This document shows, piece after piece, positions 8,193 through 15,599 of a stretch of DNA of 26,614 bases. How positions within the stretch are numbered: the stretch's first letter is position 1; each line of letters begins with the position of its first letter. The position numbers and the translations under genes were made by a program. Source of the stretch: Bacillota bacterium (GTDB lineage: Bacteria > Bacillota > Bacilli > Paenibacillales > Paenibacillaceae); the NCBI GenBank assembly GCA_023460795.1, contig JAEWPC010000046.1, positions 1-26,614 of the forward strand, written 5' to 3'. The notes beneath the pieces were generated by a model. The model did no database searches. It had not been told where the DNA came from and saw only the letters and a list, made by a program, of their open reading frames with translations.

Positions 8193-8601
8193 CACGAGTG
8201 TCTATCCCCACGCCGCAACCGTGCTTTCCACGGTTACATGCCGCACGAGTGCCCGTCCCAGCGCCGCAACCGTGCTTTCCACGGTTACACACCGCACGTG
8301 TGCCCGACCCAGCGCCGCAACCGTGCTTTCCACGGTTACATGCCGCACGAGTGCCCGTCCCAGCACCGCAACCGTGCTTTCCACGGTTACATGCCGCGCG
8401 AGTGCCCGTCCCTGCGCCGCAACCGTGCTTTCTACGGTTACATGCCGCACTAGTGCCCGTCTCAGCATCGCAACCGTGCTTTCCACGGTTACAAGCCGCA
8501 CGAGTGCCCATCCCCGCACCGCAACCGTGCTTTCCACGGTTACATGCCGCGCGAGTGCCCGTCCCAGCGCCGCAACCGTGCTTTCCAAGGTTACATGCCG
8601 C
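8193..8601. repeat. 51-bp tandem repeat array with a hairpin in every unit
   Basis: Units beginning GTGCTTTCC start at 8221, 8272, 8323, 8374, 8425, 8476, 8527 and 8578, exactly 51 bp apart. Seven are complete and a partial unit flanks each end. Each junction carries AACCGTG and CACGGTT arms around a CTTTC loop. The rest of the unit (GCCGCACGAGTGCCCGTCCC-like) varies from copy to copy. Because 51 is divisible by three and the unit has few stops, several frames stay open across the array, but I see no sign that any is translated. The array lies between the terminator at 8648-8680 and the mqnB promoter, so it is probably not part of either transcript. It fills most of the 591-bp gap 8106-8696. 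Confidence 0.93.
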
Positions 8602-8641
8602 TCCTATCCCGTCCTGAGCAGAGGGGATAACCCCCAACGCA

Positions 8642-8680
8642 AACAAAACCGCCCCATAGTCTCATCGACTATGGAGCGGT
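8642..8680 (-). terminator. terminator of the beta-propeller protein gene
   Basis: A 13-bp stem (8648-8660 with 8668-8680, one mismatch) has a 7-nt loop. Read on the minus strand it is followed by a T-rich tract, TTTTGTTT. It begins 17 bp past the stop codon of the gene at 8697. Confidence 0.8.
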
Positions 8681-8696
8681 GCGGGGCAAAGCAAGG

Positions 8697-11237
8697 TTAC
8701 CTGGTTGCAGGACCCGAAGTTGCCGGAACGACGTCGATTGCGGGTCCGTCGTGCCCTTCATTCACTCCGGGCAGCGGCGGGTATTGGAGCGTTCCGCGAT
8801 CGCCGAGGCTGCCGAGATCGTTCGCCTTCAGCATGCTTTCGGACAGCGTGTAGAGCGTGTTGCCCGCGTAGAGAATGCGGCGAACGGACTTGCCATAGTT
8901 GTAGCCGTACTGGCCGCTCTTGGCGAGGTCGTCTAGAGACAGATGGGTAATTCGTCCGCGCAAGGTGAAACCATCTTTCAGATCGATTCCGTAAACGTAA
9001 GCGCCTTGGTAGACGAATTGCCCGTATGCCGGGAAGCCGCCCTGCTCGATCCGATCCTTATCCGGGATTTCCATCAGCTCGACGGGGAACGCCAGCAGTC
9101 CTTTCTCCTTGGAGAACAGGAGCGCTTTATGATTGTACAGCAGCTCGGAGCTCGTGCCGCGATCGCCGATGACTTCCTTGAACATTTCTTTCGGGCGGCT
9201 GACGTCGGTGACGTCGAAGAGCGCGATTTTCATGCCTTGATAGTATGCCATCGTCGCTTCCTTGTCCCCGCCCTTCACCGGCAGCTCCACCGTTTCTTTG
9301 CCGAAGCCGATGAGGTGGTTGTCGTCGTACGGGTGCAGGTAGTCGCTGTAGCCCGGAATTTTGAGCTGGCCGAGCACCGCGGGCTTCGTCGGGCTGCGGA
9401 GATCGAGGACGAAGAGCGGGTCGACTTGGCGGAACGTGACCATGTAGGCTCTGCCGCCCATGAACCGCGCCGAGTAAATGCGTTCGCCCGGAGCCAGATC
9501 CTCGAGCTTGCCGATCGTCTTCATGCGCTCGTCGAGCACGTACACATTGTTCGTGGAGTTGTATTCTCCGGTTGACGTCCAACCGTCTATCGTCGTCGCG
9601 ATCCGGAAATACCCGTTATATTCATCCATCGAGAACTGGTTCAGCACGTTGCCGGGCACGCTGCCTTCGCCTACGTAAAGGACGTTGCCTTGATCGAGGC
9701 GGAATTTATAGATGTGCGTCTGTAAGCGATAGTTGTTGTCGCCGTCAGGCGTGGGCTTGGCGACCGAGACGTAAAGATGCGTAGAGGAAGCAAAGATCGT
9801 CTGCCCGGAGCCGAGATAAGCGGACACTTGGTAGGCTTGCTCCGGACGGTCGAGGTCGAGCGCTCCGATCAGCATCATGCTGCTGTCGACCGGATTCGGG
9901 AAATAGCGGATATCGCTAAGCGGCAGTTTCTTCATCCCATCCGTCACGGCGCTATCGCCGTACATCGGTTCGATACCGCTCTCGGAAGACGACTGTGCGG
10001 GCGGACTGTCTATGAGCTTCCTCTTCTCCAGCGGGTAAGCGTAATAGTAGTTGAATTTGTTCGTCACGACGTATAGCGCGCCGTCTATCTTCCTTGATGA
10101 CACATAGTTGCCTTCGATCTCGGTCTCGCGCTTCAAAGTCGGTGTGCCGGCGTCGTCGAGCTCGTAGATTTTAGTCTGAACCGTGCTCGTCATCGGTACG
10201 ATCGGCATGATGCCGATCCTCTTCTCCGACGTCGCCGCGTCGCCCGAGCCCGAAGGCGTGCTTGAACCGCTCGAACCGGCGCCAGCCGATTCGCTTGCCA
10301 TAGGCATGACGACGTTATGCTGACCGATCACGACCAAACGATGGTCGTCGACGTACATCTCGGTCGGATCGAAGCGATCCTGCTCCTTATATTCCAGCGT
10401 TGCCGCCAACTTCGGCTTATCCGGATTAGAGATGTCGGAGATGAGCACCCGGTTGCCGCTGATCTGATAGACGAACTTCCCGTCCGTCTTCGCCCAATCC
10501 GCTTCGTCGACGCCCTGCACCTGCACGTTCGTCTTCGAATAATCCGCGCTTCCCCCGGCTTCTCCGACCGCTTTGTCGGTGGCCGATTCGTCGGAGAACG
10601 CGCTCGGAGCCGCTGCAGCGGCGTTCGGCGGTATAGCATTCATCATCATCTGTCCGCTTAAAGGGACGACGCCTCCGCGCGCGTAGAACATCCCGCTGGT
10701 GTTCTGGATATCCTGCATAAGCTCATCCAGCTTCTTCTGCGTACCGATGACCGGGAGTTGCTTCGGGTCGTCGATGTGGATGGCGCCGGCGATCCCGTCC
10801 CAGGAGACGATCGTGCCAAGCGCTTCCGATATCGCCCGCACGGGCACCATGAGCGTTCCGTTCCGAAGCTCCGGCGCGACTTCCAGCTTGAACGTCCGTC
10901 CGTTCGCGCTCATCTGAGCAACTCCCACCGTGATCAATGCGGTTTTCTTGCCGCGCGTCAGCTTGGCATACGAACGACCTTCGGCGTCCGTTCCCGAATC
11001 GATCTTCGCTCCGAGCGCCTCCGCGATCGGCTTCATCGGCACCATCGTGACGCCGTTAACCGCATAGGCGGATTGCAAGAACGCAAGCGGCGCGCCGTTC
11101 ACGACGACGCGGCCCTTAAAGCCGACGGCGGCTGCCGCGGCCGATTTCGCGGGCGCTTGGTCCGACGGCGCGGCGGCCGTAGACGCAACAAGAACGAAGC
11201 TGGCGAGCAGCATCCCCGCTATCGTTGTTTTACCCAT
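8697..11237 (-). CDS. secreted copper-amine-oxidase-N / beta-propeller domain protein
   Basis: An 846-aa exported protein. From MGKTTIAGMLLASFVLVAS it has a signal peptide of about 25 residues. Two copper-amine-oxidase-N-type units follow (VVVNGAPLAF...VPMKPIAEALGA and FKLEVAPELRNGTLMVPVRAISEALG). Residues from about 220 resemble the bacterial C-terminal beta-propeller family (PF09826 type): VQVQGVDEADWAKTDGKFVYQIS, then repeated strands such as LYVVTNKFNYYYAYP and FVLDLRSPTKPAVLGQLKIPGYSDYLHPYDDNHLIGFG. A Ser/Gly-rich insert (SAGAGSSGSSTPSGSGD) interrupts the propeller. The ATG at 11237 is preferred over an in-frame ATG at 11297, because GGGGGG lies 7-8 nt upstream and the signal peptide begins there. 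Likely extracellular or wall-associated; activity unknown. Confidence 0.9.
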   Translation of the reverse strand: MGKTTIAGMLLASFVLVASTAAAPSDQAPAKSAAAAAVGFKGRVVVNGAPLAFLQSAYAVNGVTMVPMKPIAEALGAKIDSGTDAEGRSYAKLTRGKKTALITVGVAQMSANGRTFKLEVAPELRNGTLMVPVRAISEALGTIVSWDGIAGAIHIDDPKQLPVIGTQKKLDELMQDIQNTSGMFYARGGVVPLSGQMMMNAIPPNAAAAAPSAFSDESATDKAVGEAGGSADYSKTNVQVQGVDEADWAKTDGKFVYQISGNRVLISDISNPDKPKLAATLEYKEQDRFDPTEMYVDDHRLVVIGQHNVVMPMASESAGAGSSGSSTPSGSGDAATSEKRIGIMPIVPMTSTVQTKIYELDDAGTPTLKRETEIEGNYVSSRKIDGALYVVTNKFNYYYAYPLEKRKLIDSPPAQSSSESGIEPMYGDSAVTDGMKKLPLSDIRYFPNPVDSSMMLIGALDLDRPEQAYQVSAYLGSGQTIFASSTHLYVSVAKPTPDGDNNYRLQTHIYKFRLDQGNVLYVGEGSVPGNVLNQFSMDEYNGYFRIATTIDGWTSTGEYNSTNNVYVLDERMKTIGKLEDLAPGERIYSARFMGGRAYMVTFRQVDPLFVLDLRSPTKPAVLGQLKIPGYSDYLHPYDDNHLIGFGKETVELPVKGGDKEATMAYYQGMKIALFDVTDVSRPKEMFKEVIGDRGTSSELLYNHKALLFSKEKGLLAFPVELMEIPDKDRIEQGGFPAYGQFVYQGAYVYGIDLKDGFTLRGRITHLSLDDLAKSGQYGYNYGKSVRRILYAGNTLYTLSESMLKANDLGSLGDRGTLQYPPLPGVNEGHDGPAIDVVPATSGPATR

Positions 11238-11290
11238 GTTTATTCCCCCCAGGATCATCAGTGACTGCCTTCTGTCTCGATTTGTTTGCG

Positions 11291-11319
11291 AATACAATCA
11301 TTGACGCGAGTTGGATCAA
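11291..11319 (-). promoter_or_regulatory. possible promoter of the beta-propeller protein gene
   Basis: On the minus strand TTGATC (11314-11319) and TGTATT (11291-11296) are 17 bp apart, about 54 bp upstream of the ATG at 11237. Both hexamers deviate from consensus, so this is a tentative assignment. Confidence 0.3.
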
Positions 11320-11414
11320 ATTGGTTGCAGTCGCAATTACAAAAATGAGCCGAGCGCCATCCGTCATACAATAGAACAATCCCGTGCTTAACCCGTTTGA
11401 AGGGGGTGATTCGC

Positions 11415-11939
11415 ATGACTATGCTTCACAGCCTGGCCGCCTTGGAGCACGTCGCGTTCCAGAACCAAACCGAGCGTAAGCTCGGCCTGAACGACGTGCG
11501 CGAGCGCGTCGCAAGGTACGTGGCGGACGCGCCTGAGGCGAGCTACCATTTCATTATCGGCACCGACAGCCAAGGGCATCGCGGCTATACGAAGTTCGCG
11601 ACGGGCATCGTCATTCATCGGCTCGGGCAAGGCGCATGGGGGTGCTATCGGCAATTCGCTTTTCCCAGACAATTGACAACGATACGCGAAAAGCTGATGC
11701 TAGAAACGATACTGTCGCTCGAAGTGGCGCGGCGATTCGATCCGAGCGGACTGGGCGCGCCCGCCGATCTAGCCGCGTATATCGACATCGACGCCGGCAC
11801 CGTACCGCGAATCAATAGAACCGCGGAGTGCGTGCAGGAGATGGTCGAGCTGGTGTCGGTCATGAGAAAATACGAACCGCGCGTCAAGCCATACGCTTAT
11901 GCGGCTTCGTCCTATGCGAACCGACATACGAAACATTAA
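11415..11939 (+). CDS. YkuK-family (DUF458) RNase H-like protein
   Basis: A 174-aa cytoplasmic protein matching the B. subtilis YkuK/DUF458 family in size and motifs. It has an acidic-residue pattern of an RNase H-like fold: FIIGTDSQGHRGYTKFATGIVIHR near residue 45, then LEVARRF and AAYIDIDAGT. The biochemical role of the family is not established. The ATG at 11415 has GGGGGTG 7 nt upstream; an in-frame ATG at 11397 lies before this ribosome binding site and is rejected. The next gene starts 21 bp downstream, so the two are probably co-transcribed. Confidence 0.88.
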   Translation: MTMLHSLAALEHVAFQNQTERKLGLNDVRERVARYVADAPEASYHFIIGTDSQGHRGYTKFATGIVIHRLGQGAWGCYRQFAFPRQLTTIREKLMLETILSLEVARRFDPSGLGAPADLAAYIDIDAGTVPRINRTAECVQEMVELVSVMRKYEPRVKPYAYAASSYANRHTKH

Positions 11940-11960
11940 ACCGAGTCATGTAAGGGGACA

Positions 11961-12773
11961 ATGAGATTGCAATCAGCAGCAACCGTTCTAGCACGGCACT
12001 TATTCCGATTCAAATTCATGTATATCGCTTTTCTTTTGATCGCGGCCGCGATCTATGTCTTAACGCATCTCTCGATTCCGGAGTCGGCAACACCCGAACC
12101 CGCCAGCGCGAATTACGAGTATGAAAGCTATATCGCAGACAACCATATCACTCTTCAAGTCATTAAGACGCAACCGAAGGATATTCACTTGCGCCGGATC
12201 GACAACAACGTAACGGCATCCGGGATCGTCGGCGTGAACGGCGGGTTTTTCTGGGAAAAGCAGCTGCTCAGCATCGCCGTGCATAATGACGTACCCGTTG
12301 CCGGAGAGGCGGGCGTCCGCGGGTCGGGCTGGTTCAATGCGAAATATGCGCGAGGCACGCTCGTGTACGACGGTCAGACGCAAGCGTACTCGGTACAGGT
12401 CGTCAGCGACGCGAGCGAGCTAGCCGTGACGGATCGCTCCGATTACTGGGCGCAGGGCGGCATTAGCCTTAACCTGCAGGACGACGCCGGTTGGCGCAAG
12501 CAAGCCGATACGGAAGCGATGCCTGCTCCGGACGATACTCGTCTGCGCAGCGCGATGGCTTATGCCGAAGACGGTGTGTATTTGATCGTCACGGATATCG
12601 GATGCACGGCCGAGGACTTCCGGGCTGCTATCCAAAGCTATAGCTCGTCGCTCCCGAACCGTCTGATCGATGGAATTTTCCTCGACGGAGACGGCTCCTC
12701 GCAGCTGCTAACGCGCGAAGCGAAGCTGATGGGCGACGGAAGACCGGTCGTTCAGATGATCGGGGTGGACTGA
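11961..12773 (+). CDS. membrane-anchored phosphodiester glycosidase (NAGPA-type)
   Basis: A 270-aa protein with one N-terminal membrane segment (FMYIAFLLIAAAIYVLTHL, about 19-37), so the domain should lie outside the membrane. The rest fits the NAGPA/DUF2233 phosphodiester glycosidase family: GIVGVNGGFFWEK (about 88-100), SAMAYAEDGVYLIVTDIG, and IDGIFLDGDGSSQLL near the C terminus, where family members usually have DGGGSS. These enzymes can cleave sugar phosphodiesters; the substrate here is unknown. AAGGGG precedes the ATG with short spacing. A TTG two codons later (11967) is a possible alternative start. It lies between the YkuK-type gene and the HprK homologue, probably in one transcript. 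Confidence 0.85.
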   Translation: MRLQSAATVLARHLFRFKFMYIAFLLIAAAIYVLTHLSIPESATPEPASANYEYESYIADNHITLQVIKTQPKDIHLRRIDNNVTASGIVGVNGGFFWEKQLLSIAVHNDVPVAGEAGVRGSGWFNAKYARGTLVYDGQTQAYSVQVVSDASELAVTDRSDYWAQGGISLNLQDDAGWRKQADTEAMPAPDDTRLRSAMAYAEDGVYLIVTDIGCTAEDFRAAIQSYSSSLPNRLIDGIFLDGDGSSQLLTREAKLMGDGRPVVQMIGVD

Positions 12774-12845
12774 CAGGCAGGAAAAGCGCGGAGGCTCGGT
12801 GAAACATTAGAGTGGATAAAAGCAAGGTACGCGGAGGGGAACACG

Positions 12846-13781
12846 ATGAAATCGAAGTCGATAACGGTTCAAAGCTTGCAGGAGTATTTCAAGCTGGAGA
12901 TTCTGTCCGGCGGGGATCGGCTCGATCGCGTCGTCACGAAGGCGAGATCGCATCGGCCGGGGCTAGAGTTCGTCGGATATTTCGATTTTTTTCCGATGGA
13001 ACGGGTTCAGGTGCTGGGGCGCAAAGAAATCAGCTATTTACATACGTTAAGCGAAGAAGAACGCAATCTGCATATCGGCAACGTCGTTAAGTATCATCCC
13101 CCCTGCTTCATCGTGACGTCGAATCAGGAATACACGGGGCTCAAGTATTTGCTCCTCTATTGCCAGCAAGAAGGCATTCCCCTGCTGCGGACGAAGGACA
13201 AGACGACGGAGTTCATCGGGAAGCTGGACCATTATCTGCTCAAACAGCTGGCTCCCGAAATCGCCGTGCACGGCGTCTGTCTCAACGTATCGGGCATCGG
13301 CATTCTGCTGCGCGGCAAGTCCGGCATCGGCAAGAGCGAAACCGCGCATACGCTCATCCGCCGCGGTCACCGGCTCGTCGCCGACGATATCGTCGTGCTG
13401 AAGAAGCTGAGCTCGCAGACGCTGCTCGGTACCCATAACGAGACGACGCGCGAATTCCTCGCGCTGCGCAGCATCGGACTCGTGAACGTCGTCCGGCTCT
13501 ACGGACGCAAGGCGTTCCAGGACGAGTCCCGCATCGTGCTCGACATCGAGCTCGCGCCATGGCAGGACAACGCGCTCAACAACGACTTGGAGCTCGAGCC
13601 GAAGTACTCCGAATATATGGGCGTGAAGGTCCCTTATATCGAGATTCAGCTGCAACCGGGGCGGGACGTCGCCGGCATGATCGAAGCGGCCGCGAACAAC
13701 TGGTATCTCAAGCAGCAGGGCTACAGCGCAGCGGAGGAGTTCATGAAGAGGATCGAGGAAGAGATGGGCAGCGGCGGTTAA
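12846..13781 (+). CDS. divergent HPr kinase/phosphorylase homologue
   Basis: A 311-aa protein that follows HprK/P along its whole length. It has an N-terminal regulatory domain (residues 1-130, with RPGLEFVGYFDFFPMERVQVLG), then His142-Gly143, the P-loop GKSGIGKS (157-164) and RGHRLVADD (173-181). Compared from memory with B. subtilis HprK, the conserved LEIRGLG reads LALRSIG (205-211), so the Mg-binding Glu becomes Ala206. The catalytic Arg in YDRLGL aligns without gaps to Asp247 (NNDLEL). PVRPGR reads QLQPGR (268-273). The kinase core is thus present, but key phosphorylase-side residues are changed. True hprK usually precedes lgt in Bacillales; here it does not. It is therefore more likely a paralogue, perhaps with another substrate or a regulatory role. 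The ribosome binding site GGAGGGG is 6 nt from the ATG. Confidence 0.85.
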   Translation: MKSKSITVQSLQEYFKLEILSGGDRLDRVVTKARSHRPGLEFVGYFDFFPMERVQVLGRKEISYLHTLSEEERNLHIGNVVKYHPPCFIVTSNQEYTGLKYLLLYCQQEGIPLLRTKDKTTEFIGKLDHYLLKQLAPEIAVHGVCLNVSGIGILLRGKSGIGKSETAHTLIRRGHRLVADDIVVLKKLSSQTLLGTHNETTREFLALRSIGLVNVVRLYGRKAFQDESRIVLDIELAPWQDNALNNDLELEPKYSEYMGVKVPYIEIQLQPGRDVAGMIEAAANNWYLKQQGYSAAEEFMKRIEEEMGSGG

Positions 13782-13789
13782 GGGTAACG

Positions 13790-14131
13790 TTACGGATGCA
13801 CGTACAAGTAAGCGGTACGCGTCGTCCGGTAGGTGCCTTCGAGCAGTTGCTCCGGCAGCACGTTCGTCTTGACGAGCGCGGCGATCTTGGACGGGTCGGG
13901 CTTGCATACCGCCTTCCATAGCTCGGGATCCGGGAGCGCCGCGAACACGAGCTTGTCGTCGTATAATCTTTTCTCCTGGTAGATGATTTTGAGCGTGTAA
14001 TTCGGCAGTTGGAGTTCCGCGTCCGAAGCATAGGCGGCGATAATCTCCTCGCGAAGCGTATCGAGGGCGTCTTCGATTCGTTTCTGTTCTTCTTTCAATT
14101 GGCAATAGAGCATCAATCTCTCTTGGCGCAT
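13790..14131 (-). CDS. small protein of unknown function (113 aa)
   Basis: Not recognised. The gene has a strong ribosome binding site (AAGAGGTGA, 4 nt before the ATG). The N-terminal half is a probable charged helix or coiled coil (LKEEQKRIEDALDTLREEIIAAY), followed by a beta-rich part (LPNYTLKIIYQEKRLYDD) and a C-terminal region with PELWKAVCKPDPSKIAALV. No signal peptide or membrane segment. It converges with the HprK homologue, with only 8 bp between the stop codons, and no clear terminator separates them. Confidence 0.72.
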   Translation of the reverse strand: MRQERLMLYCQLKEEQKRIEDALDTLREEIIAAYASDAELQLPNYTLKIIYQEKRLYDDKLVFAALPDPELWKAVCKPDPSKIAALVKTNVLPEQLLEGTYRTTRTAYLYVHP

Positions 14132-14297
14132 ACGCTCACCTCTTAGAAAATGCTAGATGATGAAGTCTATGAACCTCTCTTCCGAATTATGCGTATACGT
14201 TATTACGGCATAGGGATCAAGCGAGACTGTCGTTATTCCCCGGGAAATGTCGAGCGGAAAGCGGTCTTCATACAATCGAAGCGGGGGGACTACGGTT

Positions 14298-15317
14298 TTG
14301 AGAAAAGGTTATGTAACGGGGACTGCATGGTTGCTGCTGATGGCGTTGCTCACGGCTTGCAGCTCCTCGACGAACGACGAATCGAACGAAGCGCCGATCT
14401 CCTCTGCCATGGCTGTCCCGTCTGAGGAGTCGTCATCTCCGTCAGCGCCAGCGGCGGATAGCGACCCGCTGAAGCCGGGCTCCAAAGGTTTTCTGTGGCG
14501 GGTAACGGGCGGCGAGAATTCGGGTTACTTGGTCGGCACGATCCATGTGGCGAGGAAGGAAATGTACCCGCTCGACGAAGATCTAGAGCAAGCGGTAGCG
14601 GATGCGGACTATATCGGATTGGAGCTCGACCTAACGACGGTCGATCAACTGGCGATGGCGAAGCTCGTCGCGGAGAAAGCGCTGCTCAAGGACGGGACGG
14701 AGCTCAAGGATCACGTGTCCGAGGAAGATTACGAGAGGTTCAAGCAGCTGATGAAGAAGTCGCTGGGCATCGTAGGCTCTAGCGCGTTCGACAAGTACGA
14801 GCCTTGGTACGGCGCCATGACGCTTGAAGCGTTGCCGGCGACCAAGTACAAGGAGGCCGACGGCATCGACATCCACCTCGCGAAGGAAGCGCACGACAAC
14901 GGGAAAACGATCATCGAGCTGGAGAGCGTCGAATCGCAACTGGGCATATTCGACGGCTTTACGGACGAGCTTCAGATGAACTATTTTCACCAGACGGTGA
15001 AAGGGGCGGGGCTGGCGTCGATCGGGCTGAAGCAGATGCTGGATATGTGGACGCTCGGGGACGTTACCATACTGGAGAAAATGCACGATTCCTACGTCAA
15101 GGACGGCCGGAAGACGATGGGGGACTTGTTCGACGAGTTCGATAGAGAGTTTCTAGTGAACCGGAATATCGGCATGGTGGAGAAGATCGACCGTTATTTG
15201 AGCGAAGGCGACAAGGGCACGTATCTGTTCGCGGTCGGGTCGCTGCACATGGTCGGCGAGCACGGTTTGGTAGAGGAGCTTGAGAACAGAGGCTATGAAG
15301 TGGAATATATCGATTAA
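14298..15317 (+). CDS. TraB/GumN-family lipoprotein
   Basis: A 339-aa surface lipoprotein. With a TTG start at 14298 it begins MRKGYVTGTAWLLLMALLTAC, a signal peptide ending in a lipobox (Leu18-Thr-Ala-Cys21). A Ser/Pro-rich linker follows to about residue 60. The TraB/GumN domain shows YLVGTIHVARKEMYPL (conserved His at about 83), DADYIGLELDL, KEADGIDIHLAKEA, and a C-terminal FAVGSLHMVGEHGLVEELENRGYEVEYI. Family members are proposed metal-dependent hydrolases, but the activity is uncertain. GGGGGG lies 9 nt before the TTG. An in-frame ATG at 14247 has no ribosome binding site and would bury the signal peptide. The gene ends at a strong terminator. Confidence 0.88.
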   Translation: MRKGYVTGTAWLLLMALLTACSSSTNDESNEAPISSAMAVPSEESSSPSAPAADSDPLKPGSKGFLWRVTGGENSGYLVGTIHVARKEMYPLDEDLEQAVADADYIGLELDLTTVDQLAMAKLVAEKALLKDGTELKDHVSEEDYERFKQLMKKSLGIVGSSAFDKYEPWYGAMTLEALPATKYKEADGIDIHLAKEAHDNGKTIIELESVESQLGIFDGFTDELQMNYFHQTVKGAGLASIGLKQMLDMWTLGDVTILEKMHDSYVKDGRKTMGDLFDEFDREFLVNRNIGMVEKIDRYLSEGDKGTYLFAVGSLHMVGEHGLVEELENRGYEVEYID

Positions 15318-15326
15318 CGAAAAAAC

Positions 15327-15383
15327 AAAGGCTGTTTGCCCGAGGGTTGAAGATCACCCGTCAAGGTAGACAGCCTTTTTTTT
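15327..15383 (+). terminator. terminator of the TraB/GumN lipoprotein gene
   Basis: AAAGGCTGT (15327-15335) pairs with ACAGCCTTT, followed by a continuous T run. A smaller inner hairpin (GGGT/ACCC) sits in the long loop. It begins 9 bp after the stop codon. Confidence 0.85.
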
Positions 15384-15599
15384 GTTCATTTTCGTCATCG
15401 CCTGACAAGACTCCTGACTGTATAGTTTTTGTCGAGTTCGGGATGTTACACTTTTCGCTACGTGTCCTTTTTAACGACCACCTGTGTATTAAGGATGTGA
15501 ACCATAGCGTTCCACAGCATCACAAGACGGGGAGATGCAGGAAGCGACCATATCATAGACGAGCGGATTTCGCCGTCCAGTCAGGGAGGAAACGATTAT
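15384..15599 (+). other. leader region of the adhesin-sortase operon
   Basis: This 216-bp stretch separates the terminator from the adhesin ATG. A small hairpin (GACG-A-GCG paired with CGC-CGTC, 15558-15577) ends 6 bp before the ribosome binding site GGGAGGA (15584-15590). It could affect access to that site. I could not pick a convincing promoter or a known riboswitch in this stretch. Confidence 0.35.

Noticed and set aside
8193..8601. Possible CRISPR array
   Set aside because: The whole 51-bp unit is repeated. There are no unique spacers of constant length between short identical repeats, and no cas genes are present.
8188..8646. Repetitive open frames on both strands through the 51-bp array (for example with CNRGKHGCGAGTGTRAA-type repeats)
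   Set aside because: A 51-bp unit keeps frame for 17 codons in every reading frame that lacks a stop. Several frames on both strands are open for this reason alone, and none has a convincing start signal.
13047..14105. A 352-codon minus-strand frame opposite the HprK homologue
   Set aside because: It overlaps two better-supported genes (HprK-like and the 113-aa protein), has Arg-rich shadow composition and no family motifs.
15384..15599. Riboswitch (for example c-di-GMP type) upstream of the adhesin
   Set aside because: The leader is long enough, but I could not match any conserved riboswitch core; only a short hairpin near the ribosome binding site is visible.
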